Shown here: piece by piece, positions 33,900-44,310 of the stretch
Layout: the number at the start of each line of letters is the position of its first letter
Position numbering within the stretch: position 1 is the first letter of the stretch
Assembly (NCBI GenBank): GCA_022605955.1
Contig: JAKCOZ010000039.1
Location: forward strand, 5,017,501 to 5,081,500
Direction: 5' to 3'
Origin: Rallus limicola
Lineage: Eukaryota > Chordata > Aves > Gruiformes > Rallidae
DNA: 64,000 bases
Notes under the pieces: model-generated
The model's input: only the letters and a program-made list of their open reading frames with translations
What the model was told of the DNA's origin: nothing
Database searches by the model: none
Program-made: the position numbers and the translations under genes

Positions 33900-34990
33900 C
33901 CTAATGAATCTCTGAAATATGGCTACAGGGTAGATTTACTTAAACATTTAAAGGGTGGCACTGTAAGACATCCAGAATAGGGACATTTGCATCTGAGTTT
34001 ATCACCATAAACTCCCTTAATAGGCACCTCTAGGACACAATTTATCTTATTCGAATGAGATTAGACCAAAATAGGTCACATTAATTGTGTCCTTATTTCT
34101 CCCCAGTGAGCACAATGAGAGACTAATGTAATTAACTCAGAAATAAAGATCTCTGCCATAGATATCTATGGATGAAAAAAATATAATCCCACCCATGGGT
34201 TTAATTCTTCTCCTCCAACATAAGTATCTATAAGATGGATATCTATCTATGCTCCTCATATGACCAAACGATAGGCATAAGCCCTACCAGAGACTTACCC
34301 ATCAGATGGGCCTATTTGAGGACGAAGTAACCCACACTCCAGAAAGACCAATCAGATGTCTAAATTTAGGGAAGAATAATCCTGTGCTAAAATTACAAGT
34401 ATTATATTCTATTTTGGCCCTTAGCTCTGTCGCCCAATGACCATTTTATTTTGGGGTAAACCAGCACAGTCTGTGGAAAGAGAAATCTCCAATTTCTTTC
34501 TAGCAAAGGGCAGAGACAGTGGATACAGAAAAAAACCCAAACAAACACCATAATTTCAAAATGTGGATATTTTCTAAAATGAAGGGCTTAGATTCCCCTC
34601 CATTTGCATACAGAAGGGGGTCATTTGCAACTGTGCTCAGCTGCCCACAAATTGGACCCTAATGACATCTGAGGCATCACAGAGTATCAGAGATCTCCAT
34701 CAGGCCAGACATATGTAGCAGCAAGCTGAAGGGATGCCCATGCCTGCAATACCAATAGCTAAGAGCCAGAGAGATACCTTAGGGCATCTCAAATTGCAAC
34801 CATATTCAAGTTCATGTGACTAACACTCACAACATAGGCTTTGTCATCTGCTTTGTCAGACGTCTGTAATTTTGATCTTGTCCAGTACTTTCTCTTGCAA
34901 CTCCCCTTTGGAAGTGCCTGTTTCTCTCCATTGACTATGAAGAAGGAGGAGCCAGAGTGCCAGGTTTAGGTTTGGATATGGATGTCTCTT
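33900..34990. repeat. Possible unclassified old interspersed repeat
   Basis: The block contains GATACCTTAGGGCATCTCAA (34773-34792), which matches 1884-1903 at 18 of 20 bases. It also has phrases such as AATAGGCACCTCTAGGACAC and GATGTCTAAATTTAGG that resemble the 1180-1310 sequence. I cannot name the family or set exact ends. Confidence 0.3.
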
Positions 34991-35176
34991 TTAGCTGCTC
35001 TAGAGCTTGGCAAAAGAAATTCCACCCCAAAAACTAATGTGTTCTGTTATCTGCCTGGTTCCAACTCCCTGTATGTCCTGCTGAGCCTGGCTTTGCTCTT
35101 TCATCTTGAAATTTGACAGGACCCACCCCATTCCCACACTCCCACTTTTCTTCAGATACTGGGCTCTACATGAAAG

Positions 35177-35293
35177 AGAGAGAGGGACTCTTTATCAGGG
35201 AGTGTAGGGATAGGACAAGGAGTAATGGCTTTAAACTGAAAGATTAGACATTAGGAAGAAATTCTTTACTGTGAGGGCAGTGAGGCCCTAGCT
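35177..35293 (+). mobile_element. CR1 LINE internal fragment
   Basis: GGGACTCTTTATCAGGGAGT, GGATAGGACAAGGAGTAATG, TTTAAACTGAAAG and TTAGGAAGAAATTCTTTACT are the last part of CR1 ORF2. The copy stops at GTGAGGCCCTAG without a 3' UTR, so its end was deleted or separated by a later event. Confidence 0.85.
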
Positions 35294-35713
35294 TTTTATT
35301 CTCAGTCTCTAAAGAGAAGGCAGAGTTGTCATACATATTATCACACATATCACGGATGCAGTATATATTGTAAAAAAATGCTGTTCAATAGCAATGGAAA
35401 ATAAACATTTAAATAGGTGCATAATACAAAGGGAAATTTATCGCTGGACTTCTCTTCCTGAACTGTTTCTTTACAGCTACTCCTTCATGGCCTGTTCTCC
35501 ATGCCCCTCCACAAACACATGTATCTCCTATCTTTGCTTCTACCTCTGATGCTCTGTGTGTGTTATCTGAGGCAGCATGTCATTTCCTAAGATAGCATTA
35601 TAAAGCATTACTTTTTAAAATTTGGATTATAACAATTCAGAGAAGACGCCATTAGTCCTTTTTTTGTTGACATTACTGGGACAACTCTCTTTGGTTTCAG
35701 CACCCTGGCTTAT

Positions 35714-35787
35714 TCTAGATGATGACCAGAAGACCTCCAGAGATCCCTTCAAACCTGAATTATATCACAACCCTATGATTCTGTGAC
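35714..35787 (+). mobile_element. CR1-like terminal fragment
   Basis: TCTAGATGATGACCAGAAGA, CTCCAGAGATCCCTTCAAAC and CCCTATGATTCTGTGAC match a CR1 3' end with a small insertion. It could be the missing tail of the 35177 fragment or an independent copy. Confidence 0.6.
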
Positions 35788-36949
35788 TTACCGTGTTCAT
35801 TCCCAGAGCTGATTCTATGGGCAGTGCTTTACAATCAGTAACAGTAATGCAAGCAAACATCTCCAGAACATTTTTTAAATTAAAGGATATCAGGGACTAC
35901 TTTGTTTAGACAAGGATCCAGGGCTGGTGATAAAGAGAGGTCAACATGGAGTGAAAGCTCACTCCAGATTCAAAAAGGTTGATCAGCACTGTTGTTTGGA
36001 TCTATCTCTCTCAGAGTCATCTGGTAAAACACAGACATTACTGTAGATCATGGGGGATAACTACCTTTGGTAGTCATTCATAAATCACCTTCTCACTTTA
36101 TTATATCACCACTGGGTGTTCAAGAGCAAGAGAGCTATGCATTTATAGAACTTGTGAGCCACAGTCATTGCTCTGAGCCTTCGTAATTTCTTTCTCCAAA
36201 GATTTTATTTTTATGGAGTCAACAGCAGTGTGGTGGTAATCAACATTGCATCTCACAGAAGGTATTGTCATTTCCATCATGTACTGTTAAAAGTGTCACT
36301 TTAACATTTCAATTCCTTCAGTACAGAATCTAATCTTCTGGCAATCCAGCATCATGGACAACCTTTAAATTGTGACAACCAAGCAAATCTACTGATACTA
36401 CTACCATCCTCTAGAATCATCTTCCATCACCCTTCATTCTCTTTGAATCAGGCTGAACAGTTAGCAAAACTCCATTCTCTTTTAAACTTTTATGATCTTT
36501 CTGCTCTGTTATACAGGGAGGAAACTGCATAACAGTGAAGTTAATCAGCTCTCAAACCCATGAGTAATAAGTTACTAAGACAGTAGCATACCTAAGACAG
36601 TGCTAACATTCACTTCTCCTGGCAAGCCCTTGATGGTCTTGCTAGAAGTCTTGGTTTTTCTTTTACACTTCCTCTTGCCTTCTTGCTCTTCCTTGGGCCT
36701 GTTTCATCACTGTGTAGGAAAACTTTACACTTCATCCATCTTAAGACATTCCTTTCAATTCCTTTTGCCTCTTCTGACTACTGCCCCTTGCCCTACCCCT
36801 TGGCAGGAACTTCACTCCTCCAGTTTGATTGCATCTTATTGTGAAGATAGATTCCATTTTTCCATTGTTCACTTAAGCTCTTGCTCACATCTGATCCTTC
36901 AGCGACCCCTCACAGAGAAGCCTAGCACCTGTGCTCCAGCAGTATCCTT
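35788..36949. other. No gene recognised; possible 5' continuation of an old LINE
   Basis: Nothing certain before 36600. From 36600 to 36949 the plus strand is pyrimidine-rich and one frame is open for 119 codons. It may be the upstream part of the L2-like element that becomes recognisable at 36950. Confidence 0.3.
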
Positions 36950-37965
36950 CCTGATCTAATGTCTGCTTTGAAATCATTGATCATGTTACTCTTCGGAACA
37001 CCTTGTCTTCATCTGGTTGGAGTGACTTTCTTCCCTCAGATGTCCTTCCAGTCTCCAGGGAGAAAGCCAATGCCTCAAAACAGCCTTCCTCTATTGATAC
37101 ACGCTAAGATCTCAGCCTGTTTTTCTGACACCTCCTCAGGGATGTCCAGCTATCACCTGTACTTACCAGAGTGCTTTATCAGCTTTATCAACCCATTTTC
37201 CTTTCGTTATTAGTGTCTTTGGGTCTTGGGTCCTTACCCTGGTCATCAAATTAATCTATTGCTTTTGCATGCAACCTGACATCGTGAAGTTCACCCTGAA
37301 CAGTATTGCACTTGTAGTCCACCCACACAGGTAAATCTCTTTTACAGCTCTTGTCATCAGCTCATCTTAGTTGTTGCAACATATTTTCCTCTGGCTTTGA
37401 TAAACACACTTTCCTCTTTATCTGTTCAGAGTGCTACCACTTATCTATTATTTTCCATGTCTTTGCATCCTGTTTGCCTGTCTCACTAAATACAAGTGAC
37501 ATCTCTATTTTCAAAGCCTTTGACGAAAAATCCCTACCCTGCCTGTCAGCTGTCATTCAGTTCTTCAAAGACCACTGCTATCTCTGATTGCTCTACAGTT
37601 TCCAGTCTCCTGCTTGCCAAATTCCAAACACATTTGTGATTACTCTCTTCCACTTTCACCCATGCTGGGCACATAATACCATAAACATCTTCCACTCTAT
37701 CTTGCTGTCATACAGAATACTCTTTCTAATTTTCTTTTACATAATAACTAGAAAAAAAATTAATTGAGAAAATCTTGTTCATTTTGGCAACTTGATGTCC
37801 CCTCCCATCTTGCCAAATAGCATTTGGTTTCTTGAAGATCCCTCTTCAACTCACTGGTGTTATTAATAGTCTTAAATTTAAATTGTGACCTTCTGTGGGG
37901 CAAGAGACATCTTTTATTCTGTGACAACATCTCTATGTCACAGCCATAAAGATGATGACAATAAT
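36950..37965 (+). mobile_element. Ancient L2-clade LINE remnant
   Basis: Broken pieces of an L2-type reverse transcriptase can be read across three frames: FEIIDHVTLRNTLSS near 36970 (the FDxVDHxxLL motif), KISACFSDTSSGMSSYHLYL at about 37107-37166 (the LSDISSWMSSHHLxLN block), and GTTGCAACATATTTTCCTCT with GGCTTTGATAAACACAC at about 37371-37410 (the DYCN...SGL block). The 3' end has TTGTGACCTTCTGTGGGGCA, GAGACATCTTTT and ATTCTGTGACAACA, the usual L2-like tail. Frameshifts and low identity indicate great age. The match is from memory of sauropsid L2-like consensus text. Confidence 0.6.
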
Positions 37966-37997
37966 AACAATGAAAATTAGAAGAAATATATCCTGGC

Positions 37998-39061
37998 AAC
38001 CACTGGCCTGGACCGGCGAACCCTCTGCTGGGTTAAAAACTGGCTGGATGTCCAGGTCCAAAGAGTTTTGGTAAATGGAGATAGATCCAGCTGGAAGCCA
38101 GTCACAAGTGGTGTTCCCCAGGGCTCAGTGCTGGGTCCAGTTCTGTTCAATATCTTCATCAATGATCTGGATGAAGGGATCGACTGTTCCTTCAGTAAGT
38201 TCTGGACAACACTAAGCTGGGAGGTTGTGTCGATCTAATTGAGGGTAGGGAGGCTCTTCAAAGGGATCTGAACAGGCTGGATCCACAGGCTGAGACCAAC
38301 TGGATGAGGTTCAACAAGGCCAAGTGCAGAGTCCTGCACTTGGGACCAAAAAACCCTGTGAAGCACTACAGGCTTGGGGAAGAGTGTCTAGAAAGCTGCC
38401 TGGCAGAGAAGGACCTGGGGGTGTTGGTTGGCTGCTGACCGAATGTGAGCCAGCAGTGTGCCCAGGTGAGCAAGAAGACCAATGACATCTTGGCTTGTAT
38501 CAGAAACAGCATGGCCAGCAGGTCCAGGGAAGTGATTGTGCTCCTGTATTCAGCATTGGAGAGGCTGCACATCAAATACTGTGTTCAGTCGGGGGCCCCT
38601 CACTACACGAAAGACATCAAGGACTGTGTCCAGAGAAGGGCAGCCAGGCTGGTGAAGGGGCTGGAGAGCAGAACTTATGAGGAGCAGCTGAGGGAACCGG
38701 GATTGTTTAGCCTGGAGATGAGGAGTCTGAGGGGAGACCTTATCAACACCTATGATTACCTGAAAAGACGTTGTAGAGAGATGGGTGTTGGTCTCTCCAT
38801 CCAAGCAACAGCTGATAGGATGAGGGGGAATGGCCTTCAAGCTGTGCCAGGGCAGGTTCAGATTAAATATTAAGAAAAAGTTCTTCACCAAAAAGGTTAT
38901 TTGGCATTGGAACAGGCTGTCCAGGGAGGCGGTTGAGTCACCATCCCTGGATGTATTTAAGATGGGTAGATGAGGTGGGATATGGTTTAGTAGAGGACAG
39001 GTGTGGTTGGACTTGATGATCTCAAAGGTCTTTTCCAACCTAGTGATTCTGTGATTCTGTG
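37998..39061 (+). mobile_element. CR1 LINE 3' kilobase, RT end to 3' UTR
   Basis: It begins in reverse transcriptase (GCTGGGTTAAAAACTGG) and reaches GTGGTGTTCCCCAGGGCTC, encoding [20 protein letters not shown]. It then has CAACAAGGCCAAGTGCAGAG, GAGCCAGCAGTGTGCCCAG and GCCAGCAGGTCCAGG. It ends TTTTCCAACCTAGTGATTCT with GTGATTCTGTG. The catalytic FADD segment is corrupted at about 38195-38215, where AGTAAGTTCTGGACAACAC replaces the normal text. Several frameshifts follow. This is the longest uninterrupted CR1 after the 4671 copy. Confidence 0.93.
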
Positions 39062-39243
39062 AATTCAAAACTCACAGAGAAGGTTTAGTGATTTAAAAAG
39101 TATAATTCACCTGTTGCTTTGACACACATTTTACAGCTTCATCACTGCCGTAGTTGGCCACAGAACATTGTTTATGGAGCTGTGTCAGCTGTGCTGTATA
39201 AGCACATAAATAAATGAGAACAAGGCATCACTAGTAAAAAAGG
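39062..39243. other. No gene recognised
   Basis: A short spacer between the CR1 and the candidate minus-strand exon. On the minus strand it would be the region just past the poly(A) signal and is T/G-containing (CTCATTTATTTATGTGC), as expected of a downstream element, but this is weak evidence. Confidence 0.3.
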
Positions 39244-39250
39244 TTTATTC

Positions 39251-39754
39251 TTATTTTATCACATGCCTGGGACAAATAAATGAGAGGGCATACTTTAAAA
39301 ATACCTTGTAAATTCTCCTCCCATGACACACATGGTAACTGGATGGCATTGCCCTCACATTGCCTGAGCCATCTGCTCTGCTCTCATCAAGCTCTGGTCC
39401 TTCATCCCCTCCTCCTCTTCGGCTGTATTTTCTTGGAAGATAATATGTCTGTAGTGACTGACTGGTGTTCCCTCCTACCTCCAATCCATTTGTTGTCAGC
39501 CACATTTCCTTTTCTGAGTTCTTTATGTGAAAATTACCTTTTAACTGCTCCATTGTGTGCCATTTCTCTCTTGTCTGAGGTGGTATATGATGAGATGTCC
39601 TCAGCTCTTCCAGCCTGCCAGCTCTGATAGCACGCTGCCCTGCCTGCCATTTTGTGTGTTGGTCTGATAAGAAATTTTCATCTGCAGAAGGAGGACAATA
39701 TGCAGTGCAATAGTCACTGACATCCAATATTCCTGGGCAGTCAAATTGTATAAA
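39251..39754 (-). CDS. Candidate terminal coding exon of an unrecognised gene
   Basis: On the minus strand a pyrimidine-rich acceptor, CATTTTCTTTCTATCCATGCAG-like (about 39777-39755), is followed by an open frame of 167 codons to a TAA at 39253-39251. An AATAAA lies directly after it (39249-39244). The translation begins FIQFDCPGILDVSDYC. It is rich in charged residues, with no membrane segment until a hydrophobic last twenty residues (YALSFICP). Internal donor-like sites exist (AAG|GTAATT, GAG|GTAGGA, AAG|GTATTT), so the exon could end earlier. I do not recognise the protein. A noncoding transcript or chance frame remains possible. This is the longest frame in the window outside known repeats. 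Confidence 0.3.
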   Translation of the reverse strand, partial: FIQFDCPGILDVSDYCTAYCPPSADENFLSDQHTKWQAGQRAIRAGRLEELRTSHHIPPQTREKWHTMEQLKGNFHIKNSEKEMWLTTNGLEVGGNTSQSLQTYYLPRKYSRRGGGDEGPELDESRADGSGNVRAMPSSYHVCHGRRIYKVFLKYALSFICPRHVIK

Positions 39755-40121
39755 CTGCATGGATAGAAAGAAAATGGCAAAGGGCCAAGTGGTCTGTGGC
39801 TCAGGGGACGAAGGGATGCTTTGGGCACAGTTTTCATTACACCAGGTCCTTCCCACACTGCTGAGGAAGAGGGTCTACCTTGGGATGCACCAGAGTTGAG
39901 CAAGACAGGAGCACAGAATCTCTTTGAGCTTCAACAAAGAAATGATTGTGAAACCATCTCATCAACATTATAGAGGCTGCTCTAAAATTTGCATTTGCGG
40001 TATTTTGACATCTTTCTTGGAGATCCAAGGTCAGGAGGGTAGAAAAGTGACCGAGTTTTTTGCCCCAGGTTTATTTTTCAATAAAATCTTTGCTATTTTG
40101 CCAAGATGTTAAATGTTTTAC

Positions 40122-40222
40122 CGAACAGCACAACGAACAGCCATCTTGCCGTGAGATTGCTAACTGATAGGACTTGCTGTTGGGATACAGGGCCACATGC
40201 GGATCCCATTTCCACTTGAGCA
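40122..40222 (-). other. Candidate internal exon, 101 bp
   Basis: On the minus strand an excellent acceptor (CTTACTTACTCCTCC...ATTGCAG) precedes 101 bp ending at donor TTCG|GTAAAAC. Two frames are open. The frame giving LKWKWDPHVALYP ends at a codon boundary, so it joins in frame to the 39754 exon. Neither frame resembles a known family to me. Open frames of 101 bp are common by chance; the splice sites are the main evidence. Confidence 0.25.
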
Positions 40223-41039
40223 CTGCAATTATTGGGGGCATGGAGGAGTAAGTAAGGAATAAAAAATAACTCATTATACTTACAAATTATATTCACAAGT
40301 ACTTAGATGTTGATTAAGCTCTCAGTTCATAATTCTTCAAGTTGTGTTATCATCTTCCACAAATGAAATACACCTTCTAATAGATAAGGAATTGAATATA
40401 TATATATATGTAATGGATATAATTCAGGCCATTCATTTATTGAGCAGAGAATATTTTCTGGTAGTCATCTCTGTTGTATTTCAGCCAGAATCAAGAAGAA
40501 AAACATTTTCAAAACTCCCCAAACGGGATATTAGAACATGATACCTCCTTTTTCTGGTCTTTATTTTGTTTATTTTTCACATTTAGAAGTCCAAAAATCA
40601 TAGGAGGCCAGCTGGCTGTCAGTCTGTGGCTGGTTTCTTTCCTAATGCACATACATAATCACACAATAATCAGTTCATTGCAATGCATGCTGAAGATCTG
40701 GAGCTGAATGTGATTTGCAAGAAAAAATTTTTATTATTATTATTTTGAAAATGCCACTTTGTCAAAACTAGACTTTTTATCGCAAAGGATTGATTTCAGT
40801 ATTTTTCTCTAAGCAAAAAAGATTTGACATTTGTTTAATATCTCATTCCAGTATCATCGAAATGAAATGTTCTGCTTTTTCATTTCAGAAATACTTTCCT
40901 TCTCAAATGTAACTACAGTGAAAACTAAGATTTTTAATGAAAAGGAGAAAGGGGGGAGGGTGTTTATTTATTTCATGTTTGTCGCTTTTAGATTCCTAGG
41001 CTTTGTCCGAGTATGGTAGAAGAATTTATAATATTCCAG

Positions 41040-41177
41040 AATGGAGAAAATGATTTTAAAAAAACCAACATTTTGCCCTATTATAATATGAACTCCATGT
41101 CTGTGTTCAAATATGGTGACAAGTGACTGTTGTGTGGTGAGCTCCTTCACTTGGCAATCTTCTGGCCTCTCTGTAAT
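41040..41177 (-). other. Weak candidate exon or alternative terminal segment
   Basis: On the minus strand an open frame containing ITERPEDCQVKELTTQQSL follows a weak acceptor-like TGGTTCAG. It runs on to a stop followed at once by AATAAATAAA near 40967. A poor donor (GTTG|GTTTTT) would let it join in frame to the 40222 exon. Both splice sites are below average. It is included because it lies between better candidates in a compatible phase. Confidence 0.15.
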
Positions 41178-41789
41178 TATACTGTTGGGATTTACAACTG
41201 AACCACTTCATGTGAAAACGACTTTCGTTACTGACCCTTTTTACTTGACCATAACATCACAAGTGTTTGATTACTTAACGTGATTGTACTTTTTCTTTTT
41301 AAAATCCATCTATAAAATGGTATTAAATTTCAATCAAGAACCATCTCAGACCTGCAAATCCACTATGTATATTTTGGTTGAAGAATCAAAGTAAGAATTC
41401 CACACAGACACACTTAAAACTGGTAATTTTTGTAGCTCAGATTATTAATTATTTTATCAGCCCATTTCTGGAGATTTCCAATCACGGTCCTTGAAAAAGT
41501 CAGAGGAAGTATTCTTCATAAATAACAGAAGATTATGTATGAGGTGCATGAACAAATTATCTCAAACCAAGTGATCATGCTTATAAAGAGCACTAAGAAA
41601 AATTAATTAATAATCAGGAATGTGTTTAATATGTTGTTTTTTTACATATTAAATAACATGTCCAGAATCTAAAAGTTTGGTTTACTTTAAATGTTAATCC
41701 TGTGGCGAATTCCCATAGAGAACAGGGCAATATATAACTACTAATGTCACTTTGACCTTAGGGAATTTTTCTTTTTTGATAAATATTAC

Positions 41790-41853
41790 CAATGTTGAAA
41801 AACAGCTTTTGTATCCAATTTGTCTTTTCACAACAGTGCATAAGTAGATAATT
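41790..41853 (-). other. Candidate internal exon, 64 bp
   Basis: On the minus strand, acceptor GTTCTTCAACTTCAG and donor CATTG|GTAATA flank 64 bp. Two frames are open. Frame 1 (NYLLMHCCEKTNWIQ) leaves one base over, which fits the phase of the 40222 exon. No similarity is known to me. Confidence 0.2.
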
Positions 41854-41860
41854 CTGAAGT

Positions 41861-42474
41861 TGAAGAACATATTGTCTTTAGTCATATTACACTACCTAAC
41901 TGCAATTATTATTCAATTGAACCTCTATAAGTCATTTATTTTCAAGTCAGTTTTCTGACAGAAGAAAGCTTTACTCAGCCTCTTTGACATTTTCATTGTT
42001 GCTACTACTCAGAATTGTAAGAAGTGATTCTTCTTGTGCTGTCTGCTATATTTGAAGTTATTGATCATTAATTTCTTGTTCAACAAATTATGATATTTGC
42101 ATACAAGATAATTTTATTTTTATCAATGAATTTCACACTCTCCTATTTGGGGCACTAGATAATAAGAACTGTAACTGGGCAAGTGCTTTACTCAGTGTAT
42201 GGCATCAGTTCTTTTTGCCTCTTGTTCATGAACTACTTGCATACATCAGATCTTTTGGATGACAAAGTCTGGACTTGGTGAGTGCAAAAATATGTGCTTA
42301 GACTCCAAATTCAGAAGACTGTGGATTTAGGATTTATCACATTTGGGCCTTTGGATCAATTTTCCATATTTATTTTGTACAACTCCATGTTTCTGTTCTT
42401 CCCCAGTGCGTGATGGAAAGTGGTGTTTTTGGAGGAGTGTGTAATTTTTGCATTAGCCTGTCTCATGGCTTTTG
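41861..42474. other. No gene recognised
   Basis: AT-rich unassigned sequence. Its right edge may include the eroded U5 end of the neighbouring minus-strand LTR. Confidence 0.3.
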
Positions 42475-43303
42475 AAATGAGACCAGTCAGCCTCCTTTCC
42501 CTTTGGAGGAGAGGGTCTGTACTGCTGTGGAGAGTCTGAGCCGGGTGAGTGGAGGTAAACAAGTATTAAGGAAAGCAAAGTGGTCAGCTTTTAGCAATAG
42601 CAGCATTTGTGGGAGGACTCCTCAGTCTTCCCCTGCTCCAGCATGGGGTCCCTACTATGGGAGGCAGTCCTCCAATAACTCCAATGTGAGTCCTTCCCAC
42701 AGGATTCAGTTCTTCACACACTGCCCCAGCGTGGGGTCACTTCCATGGGGTGCAGACCTTCAGAACCAGACAGTTCCAGCATGTGTCCCCCATGGAGTCA
42801 CAAGTCCTGCCAGTAAACCTGCTCCAGTGTGGGCTTCCCACAGGGTCAAAGCTTCCTTCAGGTACCTCCCCCTGCTCCAGCATGATGACCTCCATAGGCT
42901 GCAGATGGATATCTGCCCCACTCTTAACCTCCTTGGGTTTCAAAGGGACAGCCTGCATCACCATGGTCTTCTCCAGAGGATGCAGGGAAATCTCTGCTCT
43001 AGTGCCTAAAGCACCTTCTCCCTCTCTTTTCTTCACTGACCTTGGGGTCTGCAGATCCGTTCCTGTCACATATTCTCACTTCTGTCTGTCCAGCTGCAAA
43101 TGCTGTCATGCAGGTTTTGCTCCCTATCCTTAACTATTTTATCCCAGGGGTGTTCCCACCCTCACTGATGCCTTGGTCAGCAGCAGGCTCATCTTGGAGC
43201 TCTGGCATTGGTTCTGTCAGACATAGGGGAAGCCTTTAGCAGCTTCTCACAGAAGCCACCCCTGTAGAACTCTGCTACCAAAACCTTGCCTCACAAACCC
43301 AAT
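42475..43303 (-). mobile_element. Second ERV LTR family, reverse orientation, 3'-truncated
   Basis: In reverse orientation this LTR should start at the TTGGGTTTGTGAGGCAAGG end (43303). It carries GGCTTCTGTGAGAAGCTGCT and GACAGAACCAATGCCAG, and later a GGTCAGTGAAGAAAAGAG block. Then come at least six imperfect ~40-55-bp units built on CTCCAGCRTGGG...CCCAYRGGG (plus-strand reading, about 42635-42960). It ends near GGCTGACTGGTCTCATTTC (42475), before the U5 end normally present. No internal viral genes adjoin it. The 168-codon plus-strand open frame within it is a by-product of the GC-rich repeats. A second fragment of this family is at 48664. Confidence 0.75.
42635..42960. repeat. Imperfect tandem units inside the LTR
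   Basis: CTCCAGCATGGGGTCC, CTCCAATGTGAGTCCTTCCC, CCCCAGCGTGGGGTCACTTC, TTCCAGCATGTGTCCCCC, CTCCAGTGTGGGCTTCCC and CTCCAGCATGATGACCTCC follow each other every 35-60 bp. Each is followed by a CAYGGG/CAYAGG phrase. Such arrays in a retroviral U3 or R region are often repeated protein-binding or RNA-structural modules; here that is inference. Confidence 0.7.
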
Positions 43304-43305
43304 GG

Positions 43306-44310
43306 CCTCCAAGTCCCTTCCACAGATCTGCTCTGCAGGCAGCCCCCATCTGTATCACTGCTGGGCCTTCCTCCTTCCCAGGTACAGGGCTTTGCATTTG
43401 TCTTAATTGCATTTCATACCTATTGACCCATTCCTCTGAATGAGAGCCCTGGTTTTGAGCATATCAATTGGTCCCCCCCGCTTGCTGTCGTCTTGCTGCA
43501 CACTTGATGAGACTGCACTCAGTTGCATCCTTCAAGGTCTCTCATAAAGATGTTAGAAAGGACAAATCCCAAGAGAAGATGAGCAGTATCTCACTTGTCA
43601 CAGGCATCCAGGTGGAGAACAACCCATTAACTGTGGCACTCTGATCTTTATCATCCAACCATTTTTAAACCCATCTAGCTGCCTACTCATCCAAAACTTA
43701 TGGCTCAACTTGAACACAAAATTATTGTGTGAGACTGTCAAAAAATGCATAAAATCAAGGTAAATGATATTCATTCCTCCCTTCTAATCCACAAATCTAG
43801 TCACCTTATCACAGAAAGACACCGGGTCGGTCAGGAGTGATCATGCATGATGTATGCGGACTGAATCCAAGCTGATTGTATTTCACATTTTTCTCACTCA
43901 TGAGGCCAGAAATGTGCTCCAAGAGGATTTGCTCCATGTTTTTCCCAAGCACTCCAGTGAGGTTGATTGGCCTATAATTCCTTTTGGCTTGTTTTGGAGA
44001 TGGGTGCCTTTCTTCAGGTATTGGAGACCTCCCTCAGCTTGCATAGTCTTTCAATTATAATAGAGAACAAACTTGTGAGGACATCTGACAGCTCTCTCCT
44101 CATCCTTGGATGCAGTTCATCAGCCACAGGGACTTAGATTGCTTATGTACCCTCAAATAGTCCCTGACTCATCTGGCCTGCTGCTCCTTCTTCTCCTCCG
44201 TTAATCCTTTCACTAGGCACAGAGGTCTGGGAGATCTACATAGAAAAGATTGTGGCAAAGGAGGCTTTGAACACATCAACCTTAGCTGAGACTGAAGCTG
44301 AGATGACAAT
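43306..44310 (-). mobile_element. Old CR1 LINE, antisense, abutting the LTR
   Basis: Read on the plus strand, it follows the reverse complement of CR1 ORF2. It has CTCCAAGTCCCTTCCACAG, GGTACAGGGCTTTGCATTTG, ATAAAGATGTTAGAAAGGAC, TCACCTTATCACAGAAAGAC, GATTTGCTCCATGTTTTTCC, GGTTGATTGGCCTATAATTC, ATCCTTGGATGCAGTTCATC and GGCAAAGGAGGCTTTGAACA. These correspond, in reverse, to the segment from the end of RT back to the linker after endonuclease. Divergence and indels are heavy, so it is older than most sense copies here. It begins exactly where the LTR stops. Confidence 0.8.

Noticed and set aside
42503..43009. 168-codon plus-strand frame
   Set aside because: It lies inside an antisense LTR with GC-rich tandem units, which explains the lack of stops.
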